DNA of 36,032 nucleotides from the NCBI GenBank assembly GCA_028702045.1, contig JAQVPP010000002.1, positions 1-36,032 of the forward strand, written 5' to 3'. Each line of letters opens with the position of its first letter. Position 1 is the stretch's first letter. The position numbers and the translations under genes were made by a program. The notes beneath the pieces are model-generated. The model searched no databases and was not told where the DNA came from. It saw only the letters and a list, made by a program, of their open reading frames with translations. Below, one piece after another: positions 9,062-17,932 of the stretch. The stretch comes from Minisyncoccota bacterium. GTDB lineage: Bacteria; Patescibacteriota; Minisyncoccia; UBA6257; JAKLIH01.

Positions 9062-10345
9062 ATGTTCAAGAAATTAGTTATTGTTTTTGTTGTCGTAAAT
9101 TTTTTATTTTGTCATTTTTGTCATAATGCGATTTCTTCTTTAGGGGTTGACGTTCCGTCAACAATCAAAGAAGACATCTATGTTTTGAATTACGATAAAG
9201 AGATAGATACATTGTATCTTATGCCATCAACATCGCATAATATTTATTATGCAACTTTTTTCAACTGTTCTTCAAATTCTTATTTTTTTAAAATTAAATC
9301 AAACTTAGAAACAATGAAGTCACTACTTAATAAAGAGATACAAAAAAACACGCTATCGCCTATATACCCTCGCACAAAACATCCAATCTTTTTTTATGTA
9401 TCTAATTTTTCTTACGATTTAAGATTAGGGTATCTCGTAATTGAAATTTTTTCTCTAGGGGGAGAAAAAATAAAAGAGTTTAGTATAAAAAAAATTATAA
9501 TTACAAAAGGCACTGCAGATGTCGCCTTAGATAAACCCGATTTTGCTATAAAGAGTACAGACTCAATTGGGATTATCAGTAATATATCTAATAAAGATAT
9601 CAATATTTTAATTAATATTATTAAAAGAAACAATGTTTTTTTTAAAAAAATACACTTAACACCCCAAGATAAATATTTTTTTACTTATAATAGATACAGA
9701 GAAGAGTTTAGTATTGTCATTTCTAGTAATAATTGGATGACGCATTCTTCATATTATCTATCTTTAAATAAAAACATTGATCAAAGCCAAACAAGTACTA
9801 TAACCGAAGATAAAAGTATTTATTGGACACAAAACAAAAAACATAACATAATAGGTTTTTTGTCCTTTGAAAACGTTGTGACAATTTTTTGTTATTCAGA
9901 AATAAGTAATAAAATAAATATACGTTTAAAAATCAACAATACATCATATTTATCGCAAGAATATAAAATTAAACAAGGTTGGAATAAAATAAACTTACCT
10001 TGTAAAAATAGTCTTGTAGAAAGTGATATTATTTTAAATATAAACTCAAAAGAATATATGGTGGAAAAGGTTTATATTGAAAATTTTATTAATGAAGATA
10101 AAATAAACTTTAAATTTAATAATAAAATAAGTTATAAAACCAACGTAAAGGGTTATGTAAGATTTATGATTTTAACCAAACAAAATGGTATTATATACTT
10201 AGAAGAATTATGGCCAAATAACTCTTATGTCCCTTCGTATCACAGGGAGGAGAAAATAATTAAAACAAAAAGTGATTATCATGAAGTAGTTATAGTAGAA
10301 TTGACTACTTCGTTAGATATGATCAAACCAACCCTCAGTGAGTAA
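9062..10345 (+). CDS. Secreted protein of unknown function, likely acquired
   Basis: 427 residues. I do not recognise the family. The N-terminus has a typical secretion signal: a short basic start, a hydrophobic core rich in Val/Phe to about residue 18, then Cys-rich residues to about 25. The rest is rich in Ile, Asn, Lys and alternating hydrophobic residues, suggesting extracellular beta structure, with no further membrane segment and no catalytic motif I can name. All four Trp codons are TGG and none is TGA, unlike the flanking pilin genes. CpG dinucleotides are clearly more common than in neighbours. It has its own promoter, Shine-Dalgarno and terminator, so it is a self-contained unit placed beside an IS30 element in the pilus locus. 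Horizontal acquisition is inferred. Confidence 0.85.
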   Translation: MFKKLVIVFVVVNFLFCHFCHNAISSLGVDVPSTIKEDIYVLNYDKEIDTLYLMPSTSHNIYYATFFNCSSNSYFFKIKSNLETMKSLLNKEIQKNTLSPIYPRTKHPIFFYVSNFSYDLRLGYLVIEIFSLGGEKIKEFSIKKIIITKGTADVALDKPDFAIKSTDSIGIISNISNKDINILINIIKRNNVFFKKIHLTPQDKYFFTYNRYREEFSIVISSNNWMTHSSYYLSLNKNIDQSQTSTITEDKSIYWTQNKKHNIIGFLSFENVVTIFCYSEISNKINIRLKINNTSYLSQEYKIKQGWNKINLPCKNSLVESDIILNINSKEYMVEKVYIENFINEDKINFKFNNKISYKTNVKGYVRFMILTKQNGIIYLEELWPNNSYVPSYHREEKIIKTKSDYHEVVIVELTTSLDMIKPTLSE

Positions 10346-10365
10346 AAACTGGGGGTTTTTATTTT
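10332..10365 (+). terminator. Rho-independent terminator after the secreted-protein gene
   Basis: The stem CCCTCAGT pairs with ACTGGGGG (one G-U) around an 8-nt loop and is followed by TTTTTATTTT. It overlaps the stop codon of the gene at 9062. Confidence 0.85.
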
Positions 10366-10391
10366 ACTTTTTTATTTTTTTAATATATAAT
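10363..10391 (+). promoter_or_regulatory. Promoter for the repeat-bearing prepilin
   Basis: TTTACT (10363-10368), 17-nt spacer, TATAAT (10386-10391). The -10 box ends 28 nt before ATG 10420 and no Shine-Dalgarno follows. It would restart transcription after the terminator just upstream. Confidence 0.5.
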
Positions 10392-10419
10392 TTTAATAGT
10401 AAAAAATAATTTTTTAAAA

Positions 10420-12108
10420 ATGAATTTTAAAAAAATAAAAGCAATTACTTTGGTTGAACTTTTAATATATATTGCACTTAGTATTATAGTAAGTTTAATT
10501 TTATTACAAGCAACTAATTTAATTTTAAATAAAAAAAATATTAATGATGAAATTAAAGAAAATGTAGAATCAATAGAAGCAAGAAAAGCATCTGCATTAT
10601 TATCTCAATATGTTAAAAAACCAATTACAGCAATACCACCATTTATAAATTTACCTCCGTCTCCACCCAATACAGATCCTAGTATAAGTATCCCCATATT
10701 TAACCCATGAGGAGAGTTTGGGCCCATTGATGTAATTATTGGTCCATCTACTGGGAATGGATGTTATTGCATATATTGTACAGTAGCAATGTATGGAAAT
10801 CCACCTGGTGATATTTTTTTACCAACAGCCAAGCAAAATACACCAAAAATTATAGAAACTTGTTATGCGTCATCTAACTTAGTAATAGATTCTTCTCAGT
10901 CTAGCCAAGGGCTTAAAAATGGTATAGCTTGATCAGATTGTCCCCCTATGGAAGATCAGTCTCATGATTTAAAATTAACAAATTTAATAGCTGGAGCCAA
11001 AAATACATCATCTACAGAAGAAGCAATTGAATATTTAGAACAAGAGAAAAAAACATTAGGGTGTTATGAATCTAAAGTTAAAGAAGAAAGATTTGAAGAT
11101 AATATTTCAGTATGTGATTCTATTGATCAAAAAATTCAAGAAATACTACATCTAGATAAAGTTATTGATGATGAATGTCCCTATTGTGTAAATATGAAAA
11201 TTATTTGAATTCCTTGGCCAAACCCACCAAAACTTCCTGGCGGACCAGGACAAGGGAAAGGAGAAGAGTATTATGTTTCAAGTATTGGCACTTCTCCAAT
11301 AGACAATTTTAATAGATTTGCATGATCAAGTAATGTTGGATGAATAGATTTTTCAGGAGTAAGAACAAGTAAAAATAGTTTTGATTTAAATGGTTTTGCC
11401 ACAGTAGTAAGTAATAATAGTAAAATTTCTTTAAACTGCGAAAACACAAATTCTTGTAAAAACTCAGATTACAAAGTTAGTGTTAGTGATCAAGGTGTTT
11501 TGCATGGGCATGCCTGGGGGGGAGACACTCTAGGCTGAATTAGTTTTAATTGTCAAGAAGGGGGTCAAGATGGCGAAAATATATGTGATACATCTCTTTA
11601 CGGAGTATATATAGAACCACAAACAGCCAAGTTTAATGGTTACGCTTGATCAGAAAATATTGGCTGAATTAGTTTTGACTGTTCAACGGGGGGTACTGGA
11701 ATGACAAATGTCTGTAGTTCCTCTGACTATGGAGTACAAATGTCATATTTAAAAGAAGGATATATTACTTTAGGATTTGACGAAGGCTCATACACTATTC
11801 CTTTAGAGGGGTATAACAAATATGATATAGACTCAGTTTCCAACACTACAGCTACAAATGATGGAGTATTTACTTTAACTAGTATTTCAGGTAGTAACTT
11901 TATGACAGGTGCCTTAGTATACTTATATAATAAGGACTACGGTAATGTATACTCAATCAATACACCTACATACAACTCAAATGAGATGATATCAAATATT
12001 CAATTTGATTTAGAGGATAAGCCTACAGGATATTACTCAGCTATATTTGTAAATCCTAATGGCGATTATGGAATTTTAAACAATGCAATCAATGTCACAT
12101 CAAACTAA
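10420..12108 (+). CDS. Prepilin-like protein with AWSxNxGWI repeats
   Basis: A 562-residue gene joined across eight TGA (Trp) codons, plus two TGG. The N-terminus KKIKA-ITLVELLIYIALS is a class III prepilin signal with Ala before the cleavage site. A proline-rich stretch follows near residues 70-95. Three copies of an aromatic repeat occur: FAWSSNVGWIDF (11317-11352), HAWGGDTLGWISFNC (11509-11553) and GYAWSENIGWISFDC (11638-11682). In all three the second Trp is TGA; the first is TGA in two. To my knowledge such AWSENIGWISF repeats are frequent in Patescibacteria surface proteins. It probably acts as a minor pilin with an extended extracellular part. It sits downstream of the IS30 interruption and overlaps the next gene. 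Confidence 0.85.
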
Positions 12109-12694
12109 AAAAGCTATGTCAAATATCTTTTTAGTAATCTTTATAGGAGCGTTACTCTCTCTTATATTTGCAGGTTTTATTTTAATCAATACAACCAATA
12201 TTGCAAAAATAGAAAAAGATATTGCCAGACTAAAAATAAAAAATAAAGTTTCATCAGGAGCAGTATTTGCTTTTGTCAATTTTTTACAAAATCAAAATGA
12301 TATTGATGACGCACTTGATACAAACAACGAGCTCCAGTTTTTAAACAGAGATGACGAATTATCTGTGTTAAGTGGTACAGAGATGTACTTTGATGCTAGT
12401 AGTGTTCCACCTACATATCCAAGCTATGAAGGAGGATATTTAGAAGATATATCTACCCAATCAGGACTTATTCCAGAAGATGGATATTGTACAGATGGGT
12501 GTTTGCGTGTATATAGTCTAGGTATGCCATATCAAGAAAAGAGATCTACTTTTGAAATTAGTGATTACTATTTTTTCTATCCACTTACAGCAACCAATAC
12601 AGATCCCCAAGCCATCTCTCCATTACAAAATGGAATATATGCTCCTAATATTTCTGATATCCGTTTGCCAAACTTTAACTTTACTTTTAACTAA
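12083..12694 (+). CDS. Membrane-anchored pilus accessory protein (PilX-like position)
   Basis: 203 residues from the first ATG. ATG at 12092 or 12116 is also possible; the last would begin 8 nt after the preceding stop and remove the overlap. One N-terminal transmembrane segment (about residues 14-36, IFLVIFIGALLSLIFAGFIL) is followed by an extracellular part with a single Cys pair (YCTDGC). There is no clean prepilin methylation motif, but size, topology and position between a prepilin and the PilM-like gene resemble PilX-type accessory proteins. It contains no Trp. Function is inferred from context only. Confidence 0.65.
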   Translation: MQSMSHQTKKAMSNIFLVIFIGALLSLIFAGFILINTTNIAKIEKDIARLKIKNKVSSGAVFAFVNFLQNQNDIDDALDTNNELQFLNRDDELSVLSGTEMYFDASSVPPTYPSYEGGYLEDISTQSGLIPEDGYCTDGCLRVYSLGMPYQEKRSTFEISDYYFFYPLTATNTDPQAISPLQNGIYAPNISDIRLPNFNFTFN

Positions 12695-12708
12695 AAGTAC
12701 TTTATAAT
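12680..12708 (+). promoter_or_regulatory. Promoter for the PilM-PilN fusion gene
   Basis: TTTACT (12680-12685), 17-nt spacer, TATAAT (12703-12708), ending 23 nt before ATG 12732. It overlaps the end of the preceding coding sequence and is followed by an AT-only leader without a Shine-Dalgarno. Confidence 0.5.
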
Positions 12709-12731
12709 TTATATGTTTATATTATTAGTTT

Positions 12732-14360
12732 ATGAAAAAAATTTCCTTTTTAAATAAATTTAAAAAATACTTATCGCCACAAGAAAATGCTGGTGCTTTT
12801 GAAGTAAATGATAAAACAATCAAGTGTTTTTATTTTGAACCAAATACATATAAGATATCATATTATGATATTGAGCAATTAAAGCCTGGCACAATAGAAA
12901 AAGGGGAAATAAAGAATTTACCAGAATTTGAAAAAACTTTATTAAAAATCAAAAATAAAAGAAAAAAGTTTTTTAAAAACAATCCATATATTATCTTATC
13001 TCTTCCAGCTGAAAACTTTTTCACAACAGTCATAGAGGTTCCTAAAGATACACTCAACTTTTCTAATTTAGAAGATACTGTTAAGTTAAATATAGAGAGT
13101 ATAACTCCTATCCCTTTAGAGGAAGGATATCTAGACTGGGAGTCAATAGAAGAAGAGGGTTCTGAAAATCTATCTATCTTTACTGGTATTGGGAAAAAGT
13201 CATCTATTGATATTTATCTTTCTTGTTTTTATAAAAATGGATTCAAAGTATTGGCTGTAGAAAAGCCAGCCTTAGGATTATCTAGGTTTGTTTTTAATTA
13301 TTCAAATATAAAAGTTCCATACTTACTCGTAAACATAGATAGAGATGGAGTAGATTTTTTAATAGCTGATGATAAAAAAATATATTTCTATGATTTTGAT
13401 GAGTGATCAAAAATTACTCAATTTCCTATTCAACAATTTTTAAATACCAGTGACCTTACTGCATACTATACAAGAAAAATAAATCAAATACTTAGTCATC
13501 ATGAAAATAAGAATCATATCAAGGTTCAAGGTTTTTATTTTTTCAGCTTAGTTCCTAATATCAAGCAATATTCCATTACCTTTATCCAAAACACATTCAA
13601 ACTACAGTTTATTCAAAATCAACTTCCAGGTAATATTCAAAAATTATCAGAAGAGTGAAACGGGGTAATAGGATCAGCTTTTAGAGGACTTATCCCAAGG
13701 GCCAAAGATACTATCATAAGCATGATGGCCATAGGCACAGAAGAAGAGTATCAGCAAACTAAATTGTTCAGATTCGTATATATGTGAGCTCGTTTTATTT
13801 CTATTTTATTTTTGTCTAGTGCAATAATCTTTTGATCACTAAATACTTTTGTTTTCCAGAAATTAAACAAGCCTCAAGAAATAACTCAAACATCACAACA
13901 ATCTAAGCTATCTCAAGATAAGGTTGCCCTAGAGGAACAGCTAGAGTTATTTAATTACTATGTTCCAAGATTAATCAATGTATACAAGGAGCAACCAAAG
14001 TACAGTGAGTATTTTTCTGATATACACTTACTAGCTAGTCAAAACAATATTGATATTTTAGAAATATATTATGGAGGAAATATTACCAATATTACCATCC
14101 AAGCCAAATCAACTTCAAAAAAATCAATAACAAATTTTAAAAAGGATCTAGAAACTTTAGAGAATTTTACCTATGTATCCTCACCAGTAGAGTCCATATC
14201 AAATGAAAATGGAAAATACTTCTTTACAATTAAGATAAGCTATGGAAAAGATGCACCAATAGTACAATCTTCTCAAGAAATTAGTCCAACCAGCACCATA
14301 GATATACAGACAACCACTACAAAAAGCAAAGAAACAACAATATTAACCTTACCAGAATAA
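12732..14360 (+). CDS. pilM: PilM-PilN/PilO-like fusion, pilus alignment subcomplex
   Basis: A 542-residue protein joined across four TGA (Trp) codons, plus one TGG. Residues 1-340 or so look like PilM, the actin-like cytoplasmic pilus protein: GAFEVNDKTIKCFYFE, YIILSLPAENFFTTVIEVP, then VPYLLVNIDRDGVDFLIADD. A single transmembrane helix lies at about residues 348-372 (two of its Trp are TGA). The last 170 residues, with a short coiled segment and a small alpha/beta domain, resemble PilN/PilO. PilM normally binds a short N-terminal peptide of PilN, so a fusion would make that contact permanent. The stop overlaps the next ATG (TAATG). The PilM part is fairly secure; the C-terminal assignment rests on topology. 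Confidence 0.8.
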
Positions 14361-14596
14361 TGAAAATATTAATCAAATATAAAACAAAGATATTTCCTAA
14401 AACCAAGTCTTTTAGGGTAAAAAGGAGTGAAGATATATGGCAGGGTATTGACAAATTTTTAAAAAATGATATAATCAAAAAGAATAAAATATTAGGCATA
14501 TCTTTTAAGTATGAAAAAGGTGAGCCTAAGAGCCAAGTAGGAGAAAGGGTGATAAATACCATTTCAAAGGGCTTAAAAATTTCGCAAAAATTTTAA
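14360..14596 (+). CDS. Small basic protein of unknown function
   Basis: 78 residues, rich in Lys and Ile, with no membrane segment and no motif I recognise. Its ATG overlaps the stop of the PilM-PilN fusion, so it is probably translated by coupling and belongs to the pilus operon. Its single Trp is TGG. A perfect promoter-like sequence lies inside it (14448-14475), so part of this coding region may also serve as the upstream control region of rpoB. Confidence 0.6.
   Translation: MKILIKYKTKIFPKTKSFRVKRSEDIWQGIDKFLKNDIIKKNKILGISFKYEKGEPKSQVGERVINTISKGLKISQKF
14448..14475 (+). promoter_or_regulatory. Consensus promoter inside the 78-residue gene, likely for rpoBC
   Basis: TTGACA (14448-14453), 16-nt spacer, TATAAT (14470-14475): both hexamers match the consensus exactly. 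It would give an rpoB leader of about 215 nt containing the hairpin at 14648-14670. Confidence 0.55.
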
Positions 14597-14647
14597 ACTT
14601 TTTATCATAAAAACTTTTATCCTAAAATCTTAAAATTTATATACAAG

Positions 14648-14670
14648 ACCTTTCTAAAAAGGTTATTTTT
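14648..14670 (+). terminator. Small hairpin with T-run upstream of rpoB (terminator or attenuator)
   Basis: ACCTTT, loop CTAA, AAAGGT, then TTATTTT. A 6-bp stem is weak, so it may end the pilus operon or attenuate transcription into rpoB. Confidence 0.4.
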
Positions 14671-14697
14671 GCTTTAAAAAATTTAAAGTTAGAACTT

Positions 14698-17600
14698 ATG
14701 AATTATTCACAAACAAGAAATTTGCAAAAAAAGAATTTTGCTACAATTCCTAATGATTTTATTACACAATCATTACTTGAATTTCAGTTAAATAGTTTTA
14801 AGGAATTTCAAGAAATGGGAGCCAAAAGAATATTCAACGATGTATTTCCTATCTATGATTATAGTAAGGAACTATTTCAGTTAGAATTTGTTGACCTATT
14901 TTTTGAAGAACCAAAAATATCTGTTGAAGAAGCCATTGAAAAAAATGGATTCTATACTTCTTCTTTAAGAGGTATTTTTAGGCTCACTAACTTAAAAACT
15001 AAAGAGAAAAAAGAGCAAGAAATATATTGTGGAGATATTCCTGTTTTAACAGACAGAGGTACTTTTGTTATTGATGGAAATGAAAGAGTTGTTATTTCTC
15101 AATTATTAAAGTCTCCAGGTGTTATTTTCACAACCAAATTCTCACCTCACTTAAATACTAATGCAACTGTTTGTTCCCTTACTCCAGAGCGTGGAGCTTG
15201 ACTTGAGTTTACTACAGAATCATCAGGTATAATTACAGCTAAAATAGATAGAAAAAAGAAAGTTCCTTTTACTGTAATTTTAAAAGCCTTTGGCGTAAAG
15301 GATAATGATGAAATAAAGCAATTATTCCAATCAGTAGATACAGGAGTAATATCTTTTATTGAAAAAACTTTAGAAAAAGATACAACTACAGATACCAAAG
15401 AAGCTATTCTTGAGATTCACAGAAGAATGAAACCAAGAGAGCATCAAGCTTATGATAACGCTCTTGATTATTTTAATAGTAATTTTAAGAGATTTGATAG
15501 ATATGATTTAAGTAGAGTTGGTAGATACAAGATGAACAAGAGATTAGGTTTTAAAGATTTATCTCCAGCAGAATTAGAAAATAGAGATAATAGATTATTA
15601 ACTTTAAAGGATCTTATTGAATCATCCAAAACTTTAATTCAAATGAATAATGACTTATCATCTAAGAGTGATGTTGTTGATCATTTAGGGAATAGAAGAG
15701 TTAAGCCAAATGGTAAATTACTTGAGGCAAAACTTTATCAATCATTAATTCAAATTAAAAGACAAGTTCAAGATAGAATGGCCCTATTAGACCATGCTAC
15801 ACTAACAGCTGCTCAACTTATTAGTCCTAAAGTAATATCAGCTAACTTTACTAGTTTCTTTAAGATATCTCCTCTTTCACAAATAGTTGATCAAGTTAAT
15901 GTATTATCTGAATTATCACATAAAAGAAAATTAACCAGTACAGGTCCTGGTGGTATTAAATTAAAAACAAAATCAGGTGCAGAGATTAGAGATGTACATC
16001 CAAGTCATTATGGAAGAATCTGTCCAATCAACACTCCAGAAGGACAAAATGTTGGATTAGTTTTAGCTTTATCAATATACTCTAGATTAAATGAATTTGG
16101 TTTTATTGAAACTCCATACTATAAAGTAAAGAATGGAAAAATATCAAATGAAATAGTTTGATTAAATGCCCTAGAAGAAGAAGATCATATTATAGCTAGA
16201 GGAGACATTGATCGTGATAAAAATAATAAAATTATTCACGAATATGTTGAGTCAAGATACAAAGGAGAACCAGTTTTAAAACCAAGAGAAGAAATAGATT
16301 TAATTGACGTTGCTCCTAATCAATTATTATCAGCTACTACAGCCTTAATTCCATTTATCCAACATGATGAGGCTCACAGAGCCCTTATGGCTACTTCCAT
16401 GCAAAAGCAGGCCTTACCTTGTATTAATATAGAAAAACCATATGTTGCTACAGGTCTTGAGGAAAAAATAGCCAGAGATTCAAAAAGATTAATCTTAGCT
16501 AAACATGATGGAAAAATAGAAGAAGTAGATTCAAAACATATTGTAGTAAATATTGGTAAAGGAAATAAAGATATTTATTTGCTAGACAATTTTGTTAGAA
16601 CAAATAAAAAGACATTCCTTCATCACAAACCTATTGTTAAAAAAGGTGATTCTGTTAAGCAAGGTGATATTTTAGCTGATAACTCTTCTACAGAGGATGG
16701 ACAACTAGCTTTAGGAAATAATATCAGAATTGCTTTTATGCCATGATATGGTTATACATTTGAAGATGCCTGTATTATTTCTGAAAAGATGTTAAAGGAA
16801 GATAAGTTCACTTCTGTCTATACAGAAAGATTTGAAATAGAGCAAAAAGAAACAAAACTAGGTAAAGAAGAGTTAACTAACGATATTCCTAATGTTTCAG
16901 AAAAACAATTAGCTAATCTAGATGAGGAAGGTATTATTGTAGAAGGAGCAGAAGTTATTCCTAAAGATATTTTAGTAGGAAAAGTTTCTCCAAAAGGAGA
17001 ACTTGAGCTTACTCCAGAGGAAAAATTAATGAAAGCAATTTTTGGTAAAGAATCCAAGGATATCAAAGATACTTCTTTAAGATTAGAGAATGGTAAAAAA
17101 GGAAGAGTTATCCATACCAAAGTATTAACCAGAAAAAATGGAGACAAATTAAAAGTAGGTGTAATTAAAAAGATTTTAATTGAAATTGCTGAATTAAGAA
17201 AATTAAAAACAGGAGACAAATTAGCAGGAAGACATGGTAATAAGTCTATTATTGCTTTGATTGCTCCAGAAGAAAATATGCCATTTACTAAAGATGGTAA
17301 ACCAGTTGATATCATTATTTCATCTTTGAGTATTCCTAGTCGTATGAACATAGGACAAGTATATGAGTCTCAACTAGGTATTATTGCTAAAGAAAAGAAT
17401 TTCCAAGCAATTACTCCTTCATTTAATCATGTTAGTGCTCAATATATCCAAGAAGAGCTTAAAAAACTTAACCTAGATATTGATGATACAGGAAAAGTTG
17501 ATTTATTTGATGGTATTACAGGAGAAAAGTTTAGTGAAAAAGTATTAGTAGGTATTAAATATTTAATGAAACTTGATCACATGGTTGATGACAAGATTCA

Positions 17601-17916
17601 TGCTCGTTCAGTTGGTCCATATGCCTTAATTACTCAACAACCACTTAAGGGTAGAACTAACGAGGGAGGTCAGAGATTAGGAGAGATGGAGGTCTGAGCT
17701 TTAGAGGCTTATGGCGCAGCCAAGACTCTTCAAGAATCTATTACAACCAGATCAGATGATATTGTTTCAAGAAGCTTAGCTTACTCATCTATATTAAAAG
17801 GTGAAACTATCCAACCACCTGTTTTGCCAGCAGCTTTTGATGTTGTCTTAAGCGAATTAAAAGGTCTTTGCCTAAATGTCAAGATAAAATATATCGAGGA
17901 ATATAAAAATCAATAA
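14698..17916 (+). CDS. rpoB: RNA polymerase beta subunit
   Basis: 1072 residues, compact compared with E. coli RpoB (1342). Four Trp codons, all TGA, sit at places where RpoB has Trp: GAWLEF, IVWLNA, MPWYGYTFEDACIISE and MEVWALEAYGAAKTLQE. Other landmarks are the fork and rifampicin-pocket region (residues 387-419, LSQIVDQVNVLSELSHKRK then GPGG), VHPSHYGRICPINTPEGQN, and KLAGRHGNKS. At E. coli position 531 it has Thr, at 529 Lys and at 510 Pro, changes that may weaken rifampicin binding. The start has no Shine-Dalgarno. rpoC follows after 16 nt. Confidence 0.97.
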
Positions 17917-17932
17917 AAATTAAATTTTTATT

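Noticed and set aside
14597..14640. A promoter immediately upstream of rpoB
   Set aside because: TAAAAT-like boxes exist but no acceptable -35 box lies at the right distance; the consensus promoter at 14448 is much better.
16818..17351. 177-codon open frame on the minus strand opposite rpoB
   Set aside because: It is a shadow of the rpoB coding frame, with biased composition, no start signal and no recognisable domain. Other antisense frames opposite pilB, pilC, serS and argS were rejected for the same reason.
14698..17916. TGA read as glycine, as in Gracilibacteria and Absconditabacteria
   Set aside because: TGA falls on invariant Trp, not Gly, in RpoB, RpoC, MetRS, thioredoxin and LamG domains; glycine uses GGN throughout.
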